Shown here piece by piece: positions 59,983 to 64,000 of a stretch of 64,000 bases of DNA (position 1 is its first letter; each line of letters opens with the position of its first letter). Both the position numbers and the translations under genes were made by a program. This DNA comes from Robertmurraya massiliosenegalensis JC6 (lineage in GTDB: Bacteria > Bacillota > Bacilli > Bacillales > Cytobacillaceae): positions 288,671 to 352,670 of the forward strand of contig NZ_HE978516.1 in the NCBI RefSeq assembly GCF_000311725.1. The letters are read 5' to 3'. The notes below the pieces were generated by a model. That model saw only the letters and a list, made by a program, of their open reading frames with translations, had not been told where the DNA came from and did not search any database.

Positions 59983-60642
59983 ATGCAATCTCAAACGATT
60001 CACCTTATTAATCTTGCTATTGGAAAACCGAAAGACATGCGTTACGGTTCAGAGGAGAAGATATTGAACACAGCCATTCAAAAGGAGATTGTAAAAGAAG
60101 CTCACTTGATGAAGGAAGGATTTATCGGCGATGGGGTGGCAGATTTAGTAAATCATGGTGGATTCGATCGAGCCGTTTGCTTTTATCCTGCTGAACATTA
60201 TTCTTTTTGGGAAAAAGCATATGGAAAAACACTAGAATCATCCTCATTTGGCGAAAACATAACGATTTCGGGTTTAGATGAACGTACCATCTGTATCGGT
60301 GATATCGTTCAAATCGGTGAAGCGACTGTCCAAATTACAGAAGGTCGCGTGCCTTGTAAAACCATTGATAGACGCACGGGAATGGAAAATCAATTTAAAA
60401 AAATGATAGAAACTGGTTACACAGGATATTTCGGTAAAGTTCTGAAGGAAGGAAAAATTCGTTCAGACGACAACATCAGCATCATTTCCAGAAATGAAGA
60501 TGCCGTGACTGTATACAAAGCACACCAAATCTTTTTTCGACAAATCGTCGATGAAGATACACTTGAGCAATTAATCACAAATCCATCGCTATCTGATAAT
60601 TGGCTTCAGCATTTGAAGCGCTTACAGAGAAGCAATGAATGA
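59983..60642 (+). CDS. MOSC domain-containing protein (YiiM type)
   Basis: 219 residues: an N-terminal MOSC domain with GFIGDGVADLVNHGGFDRAV, YPAEHYSFWEKAYG and FGENITISG, the conserved Cys in EGRVPCKTIDRR near residue 122, and a C-terminal helical extension (HQIFFRQIVDEDTLEQLI, NPSLSDNWLQHL), the 3-alpha domain of YiiM-like proteins. YiiM in E. coli reduces 6-hydroxylaminopurine. Start ATG has AGGAGGAG. With the earlier stand-alone MOSC protein, the window has two distinct members. Confidence 0.88.
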   Translation: MQSQTIHLINLAIGKPKDMRYGSEEKILNTAIQKEIVKEAHLMKEGFIGDGVADLVNHGGFDRAVCFYPAEHYSFWEKAYGKTLESSSFGENITISGLDERTICIGDIVQIGEATVQITEGRVPCKTIDRRTGMENQFKKMIETGYTGYFGKVLKEGKIRSDDNISIISRNEDAVTVYKAHQIFFRQIVDEDTLEQLITNPSLSDNWLQHLKRLQRSNE

Positions 60643-60840
60643 GATAGCGGGTCTGGTTCTTGGTTTAACAGTACTTAGGTAATAAATTTTTGACACTAAA
60701 ACAAAAGTTAGGTAAAGCCCGTCTTATTAAAGGTGGTAAGTTTTTGCTTTTCCATCCTAAAAAGAGAGGGCTTTACAGTATGATCATTTTGAAAGTAACG
60801 CTGTTCTGCTAGCTTTCTGTCGAAGGAAACCTTTTCAATC

Positions 60841-61464
60841 TCATCCCTTCAGTTGAATAAATCCCCATATTGTAAAAAAAAGCCAACTTCCACTTATTAA
60901 ATAGGCACCGATAATATCACTTGGATAGTGCACACCTAAATAAATTCGACTTATTCCAATGAAAAAAACCAACAAGGTACTGATGCAAATCAGCATAATT
61001 CTTCCACTTTCCTTAGGAATATGCCTCCACAGTATAAAGCTAATAATTCCATACAATGATAGTGCTGCCATTGCATGTCCACTAGGAAAGCTGTAGCCAT
61101 CTTGTATAATCATTTTATATAAATCAGGTCGAGCTCTTTGAAAAAAATGCTTGAGTAGTACATTTAAGAGAGTAGAGCCAATTAGTACGAAAACAAAAAG
61201 GATGAGTTCAATTCGTTGATGAAATACCTTGTATAGGATCAATAATAGGATAATTGAAATCACTATCACCTGTACGATATCACCGATATAACTAAAGAAC
61301 TTCATAAAATAAGTGAGCATTGGATGTTCTAGTCCTTGAATATTACTTATGATTTTCAGATCTAGATTTTCTATAAAATCGGATTTATAGACCGTTGCTA
61401 GAAAAATAAATAAGGCCAAGCTAAATAGACTCATCAAAAGTAAATGGTTGTATGTTGTTCTCAA
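60841..61464 (-). CDS. PAP2 superfamily phosphatase
   Basis: About 207 residues with six membrane segments. The tripartite PAP2 signature is complete: LKHFFQRARP (KxxxxxxRP) near residue 105, FPSGHAM near 130 and SRIYLGVHYPSDIIGA (SRxxxxxHxxxD) near 175. Members dephosphorylate lipid pyrophosphates such as undecaprenyl diphosphate or phosphatidylglycerol phosphate. Start was set at TTG 61464, six bases after GGGG; five upstream codons have no site. Confidence 0.9.
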   Translation of the reverse strand: MRTTYNHLLLMSLFSLALFIFLATVYKSDFIENLDLKIISNIQGLEHPMLTYFMKFFSYIGDIVQVIVISIILLLILYKVFHQRIELILFVFVLIGSTLLNVLLKHFFQRARPDLYKMIIQDGYSFPSGHAMAALSLYGIISFILWRHIPKESGRIMLICISTLLVFFIGISRIYLGVHYPSDIIGAYLISGSWLFFTIWGFIQLKG

Positions 61465-61479
61465 TGAATTCCCCACCAA

Positions 61480-61841
61480 AGTATCATTTATTTTACTATT
61501 AACTTCCCCTTTATTTTCGAATTCATGAAACTAATAGTGTTAATAAGCGCGATGAAAAGTCCATTATTGAGGCGTTTTCGCAGTGAATGAGCGGCAAAAT
61601 TATGGTTCAAGTTACAAGAACTGTGACTCAAATCATAATTTTCCCATTAAATAAAGCATAAGCTCACTGCCGATAGCATTAGCATTAGCAACCTACTCTT
61701 GCCAACGGAAATCCTCTTTTCCCTTTTTTACGGGTATTATACTGGGTCCAATTGTGGTTCTTTACAGATTGTATCCAACCGATAAAACTATGCCATATTC
61801 AAAGTTGAAATTTCATAATAGTTCCTAAAAACGGTTAGTAC
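61480..61841. other. intergenic region with a long imperfect hairpin
   Basis: Contains AAAATTATGGTT (61596-61607) pairing with AATCATAATTTT (61631-61642), one G-T pair, extended inward by AGTTAC/GTGACT. No T run follows on either strand. The rest is AT-rich with no supported gene. Confidence 0.4.
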
Positions 61842-61895
61842 AAAAAACAAGAAGAATCCAAGAGATATCATATCCTCCTGGTATCCTTCTTGTTG
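61842..61895 (-). terminator. intrinsic terminator of the ECF sigma operon
   Basis: ACAAGAAG and CTTCTTGT arms with further CCAGGAG/CTCTTGG pairing inside, followed on the minus strand by TTTTTTG. It lies 12 bases after the DUF4179 stop. Confidence 0.75.
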
Positions 61896-61906
61896 TTTTA
61901 CTGGTA

Positions 61907-62965
61907 CTAATGTAGTGGAATCTCAATTGTTTCAAGCTTGAATGGGGGTTTGGCAAGTTCCAATTCTACTCCATTTTCCCCCTTACTTGTTTCCTTGTAG
62001 CTAGTTACAGTAGGCGTAATGAAGATAGCTGTAGCGTCCTCAGCAATCTCTGTCGTTATCGCTCTTCCGCTCTTTTTAATATCACTTCCAAAAGAACCAT
62101 TTGTCACCATAGTATATACGTTACCTAAGTTATCCGACAGTTCATAATCAAAAAAGACAGCGGACAATTTTTCTTCTCTCCACACTTTTCGATCTACACT
62201 TTGATTAAAATAGAAACTTGTAGAAATCGGGGTTGTAGTCATATTTTTTAGTTCTACTTCCATCCCCTCTCCTTTGGTTACACGATTCTCAAATTTTTGT
62301 ATATCACTTTCAACTTTATCCAAAGTAAAATTAAATGACCAATTACCTTCCGTTTGATTTTTCCTATCTTCGAGTGAAAAGATTGATATCCCTTCTAAAG
62401 TGAAGTTAATGCTATCAGGACGGTTCCCATTTAGTATGTTAACCGTGTATATCCCAGCATACTTATGCTCATCTAATTTCTTCGTTAATTGAGTTCCACT
62501 TGTCTGTCCATGTAGCTCCTTAAAATAATTCGGATCCGATTCTATAATTGGCTCTTCCCCTAAATCATGTTCACTATCAATCATATAAGCAATGGTAATA
62601 TTCTCACCATCATACACAGCTTCTGTTAATGTGATACGGACGCCATTACTTTCTTCTGTTATATCTAATTTTGTAGTATAACTATCGTATTCTTCAAAAA
62701 TATATTCTCTATCATTATCCTCAAACAGCTTGAATATATTTCCGATAACCGGCAATTTTTCCGCAAATGAAGGAAAAGAAAAACCTAAAGTAATCACAGT
62801 TGTGAGAAATAGAACCGCTGCAGCAGGTAGAATTCTTAATAAGTGATTTTTCTTCTTTACCTTTATTTCAGCTCTTTGTATACCTATACGAATAGATTGC
62901 CGAACATCCTCTTTTGGAACTTCTACTTGTTCAAAAATTTCCTGTAAGAACTTTTCTTTCATCAC
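61907..62965 (-). CDS. DUF4179 protein, likely anti-sigma factor
   Basis: 352 residues. Residues 1-45 form a short cytoplasmic part (FLQEIFEQVEVPKEDVRQSI), residues 46-66 a single membrane segment (LPAAAVLFLTTVITLGFSF) and the rest an extracytoplasmic DUF4179 region (FAEKLPVIGNIFKLFED, LTEAVYDGENITIAYMIDS). This layout and the 35-base overlap with an ECF sigma gene mark it as the sigma factor's membrane-bound regulator. Starts at GTG-ATG after AAGGGGGA. The signal sensed is unknown. Confidence 0.85.
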   Translation of the reverse strand: MMKEKFLQEIFEQVEVPKEDVRQSIRIGIQRAEIKVKKKNHLLRILPAAAVLFLTTVITLGFSFPSFAEKLPVIGNIFKLFEDNDREYIFEEYDSYTTKLDITEESNGVRITLTEAVYDGENITIAYMIDSEHDLGEEPIIESDPNYFKELHGQTSGTQLTKKLDEHKYAGIYTVNILNGNRPDSINFTLEGISIFSLEDRKNQTEGNWSFNFTLDKVESDIQKFENRVTKGEGMEVELKNMTTTPISTSFYFNQSVDRKVWREEKLSAVFFDYELSDNLGNVYTMVTNGSFGSDIKKSGRAITTEIAEDATAIFITPTVTSYKETSKGENGVELELAKPPFKLETIEIPLH

Positions 62966-63476
62966 ACTTGTCCCCCTTTAGGTTGGTTTTTAATTGTTCC
63001 TTCCCCCTGTGGAGATATGTTTTTACCGTATTTTCGGGGATGTCCATGATAGTAGCTATGTCTTTTATCTGAAGATCTTGGAAATAAAATAGAATAATAG
63101 CAGCACGATGTGTTTCTTTCAAATTTTCAATAGCCCTAAATAAGTCAATTTGTTCAATGTTATAAACTTCTTTAGTCGATATAAACTGCTCCATATTTTC
63201 ACATGGTAGATCTCTTTTTCTCTTTTTTAGAAAATCATATGCAGAGTTTATCAGTATTTTTGTTAACCAAGTGGCAAAGTATTTATTCTTCTTTAATGTC
63301 TTTATAGCGATGAAAGCTTTATAGCTCGTTTCTTGTACCACATCCAAAGCATCTTCTCGATTACCCATATATAAAAATGCGGTTCGATATAATTGGTCAC
63401 TATACAACATCAGAAGTTCCTCAAATGCATCAGCATCACCAGCTTTTGCTTTCTTAATTAATTTGATATGATTCAT
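62931..63476 (-). CDS. ECF-type RNA polymerase sigma factor
   Basis: 181 residues from ATG 63476, preceded by GAGGAGGGGG; a longer open frame lacks a site. Region 2 is ADAFEELLMLYSDQLYRTAF to EDALDVVQETSYKAFIAI near residue 50-60. Region 4 is AIILFYFQDLQIKDIATIMD with PENTVKTYLHRGKEQL, the recognition helix. It resembles SigV/SigW-type Bacillus factors paired with DUF4179 proteins. A TGAAAC-type promoter lies upstream. Confidence 0.92.
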   Translation of the reverse strand: MNHIKLIKKAKAGDADAFEELLMLYSDQLYRTAFLYMGNREDALDVVQETSYKAFIAIKTLKKNKYFATWLTKILINSAYDFLKKRKRDLPCENMEQFISTKEVYNIEQIDLFRAIENLKETHRAAIILFYFQDLQIKDIATIMDIPENTVKTYLHRGKEQLKTNLKGDKCDERKVLTGNF

Positions 63477-63502
63477 CTTCCCCCTCCTCTCTCTAGCCAT
63501 TA

Positions 63503-63529
63503 GATAGTCAATACATGGGAAAAGTTTCA
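63503..63529 (-). promoter_or_regulatory. candidate autoregulatory ECF promoter
   Basis: TGAAAC at 63529-63524, then 16 bases, then CTATC at 63507-63503, 27 bases before the sigma start. TGAAAC is the usual -35 of ECF promoters, which commonly drive their own operon. The -10 deviates from the CGTC/CGTA forms. Confidence 0.5.
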
Positions 63530-63548
63530 AAAAAATAAAAAAACGCAC

Positions 63549-64000
63549 TAAACTCCATAGTTAACACGTACTAAATGTCGATTATTTTTCAGTTACTTTC
63601 GTATAAATTCAACAAAAACAGGCCTTAATCCTTCTTGGATTAGGACCTCTTGCCCATACTGTCATAAGGTAGAACTTCATTGCAATTCATTCCAACGCGA
63701 AATACTTATTCCTATTTTTTTCTAACTGACATATAAGGTACACTAAAAATTGAACGTATGTTCTTTTTATAGCAAATGTTACTTAAAACATAACTTTGCC
63801 ATGCTTTAAACCATAAGATTGACAAGTTAAAAAATGCATTATTATCAACGACTTTCATTATTCAACCTTAAACATTTATAGCTATTGGTCATTAGAGATA
63901 CCTATACTCAAGATGAAAACCGATCTCTTTTGTAACTCTTGACATTATTATGGTTTAGTTTATTTACTCCTGACTGTTAATGACAATCTCATATGCCCAA
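63549..64000. other. intergenic region at the window end
   Basis: No supported ORF in about 450 bp. One short hairpin, CCTTAATCC/GGATTAGG with a TTCTT loop (about 63623-63644), is flanked by AGG/CCT pairs. It may terminate a gene beyond the window, but it lacks a T tract. Confidence 0.4.

Noticed and set aside
16168-60642. Molybdenum-cofactor operon linking the two MOSC genes with the hydroxylase
   Set aside because: The MOSC genes are 5 and 49 kb away from the hydroxylase, in separate transcripts and with different domain layouts; nothing in the sequence connects them.
60713-60775. TAAAGCCC...GGGCTTTA inverted repeat as a regulatory element or IS end
   Set aside because: Eight-base arms separated by 47 bases with no other structure or gene link; likely chance.
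1-64000. Prophage, integrative element or biosynthetic gene cluster
   Set aside because: No integrase, phage structural, relaxase, PKS/NRPS or bacteriocin genes were seen; the only mobile-element trace is the IS1182-type remnant.

Overview
The window is AT-rich, with strong AGGAGG-type ribosome binding sites, many GTG/TTG starts, a T-box leader, a perfect CcpA cre site, a Spo0E-type sporulation phosphatase, a SpoIID/LytB-domain protein and a bacterial nitric oxide synthase oxygenase. Together these point to an endospore-forming low-GC Gram-positive of the Bacillaceae. Most genes lie on the minus strand. I saw no rRNA, tRNA, prophage or CRISPR-Cas locus.

Layout. 0.2-6 kb: a complete cydABCD operon for the cytochrome bd quinol oxidase and its assembly transporter. 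6.5-11.4 kb: a puc/xdh-type molybdenum hydroxylase operon (2Fe-2S, FAD and Mo subunits, XdhC chaperone) in which the MocA/PucB-like gene survives only as a fossil with both ends kept and the middle deleted. 11.5-31.6 kb: housekeeping and accessory genes (SpoIID-like protein, MBL hydrolase plus a rhodanese without its catalytic cysteine, XRE/desulfoferrodoxin-like fusion, MOSC protein, pentapeptide protein, SLAP protein, coaA, truncated rlmA, proS with T-box, a methyltransferase, YdeI and DUF1801 proteins, GDPD, LysR plus TauE-type exporter, zincin). A 52-bp-period tandem hairpin array sits at 24.6-25.0 kb. 31.9-33.2 kb: a D,D-carboxypeptidase whose 5' end is frameshifted.

33.4-52.3 kb is the most coherent block, a dedicated di/tricarboxylate catabolic island. 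A CitA/CitB-type two-component system lies upstream of a tripartite tricarboxylate transporter (tctC-tctB-tctA), a DASS carboxylate transporter, prpD and prpB. A LysR regulator diverges from an RraA-like aldolase/decarboxylase gene. Then follow a PrpF-family isomerase, an aconitase-family hydratase, a tartrate/isopropylmalate-type dehydrogenase, a second SLC13 permease and an enolase-superfamily fossil. No methylcitrate synthase is present, so the pathway is probably fed by an imported tri- or dicarboxylate (trans-aconitate, methylaconitate or a related compound) rather than by propionyl-CoA alone. A perfect cre site upstream of tctC indicates carbon catabolite repression. prpF and the RraA-like gene both carry single-base frameshifts in or beside homopolymer runs, as does the carboxypeptidase gene, so either the sequence has homopolymer errors or these genes are decaying or phase-variable.

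52.4-64 kb: threonine aldolase, two GNAT acetyltransferases, an XRE regulator divergent from a Spo0E-like gene (too short for ordinary ORF lists), a CPBP-family membrane protein, nitric oxide synthase oxygenase, an HXXEE membrane protein, a second MOSC protein, a PAP2 phosphatase, and an ECF sigma factor with its DUF4179 partner and a likely autoregulatory promoter.

Two themes recur. The first is gene erosion: pucB, rlmA, a NUDIX gene, a methyltransferase, an enolase-superfamily gene, a TIMP-like secreted protein and an IS1182-type transposase all survive as fragments. The second is three unrelated intergenic families of regularly spaced short hairpins (13.0, 24.6-25.0 and 40.85-41.04 kb). 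All identifications come from reading the translated sequence and known family motifs; no database search was run.
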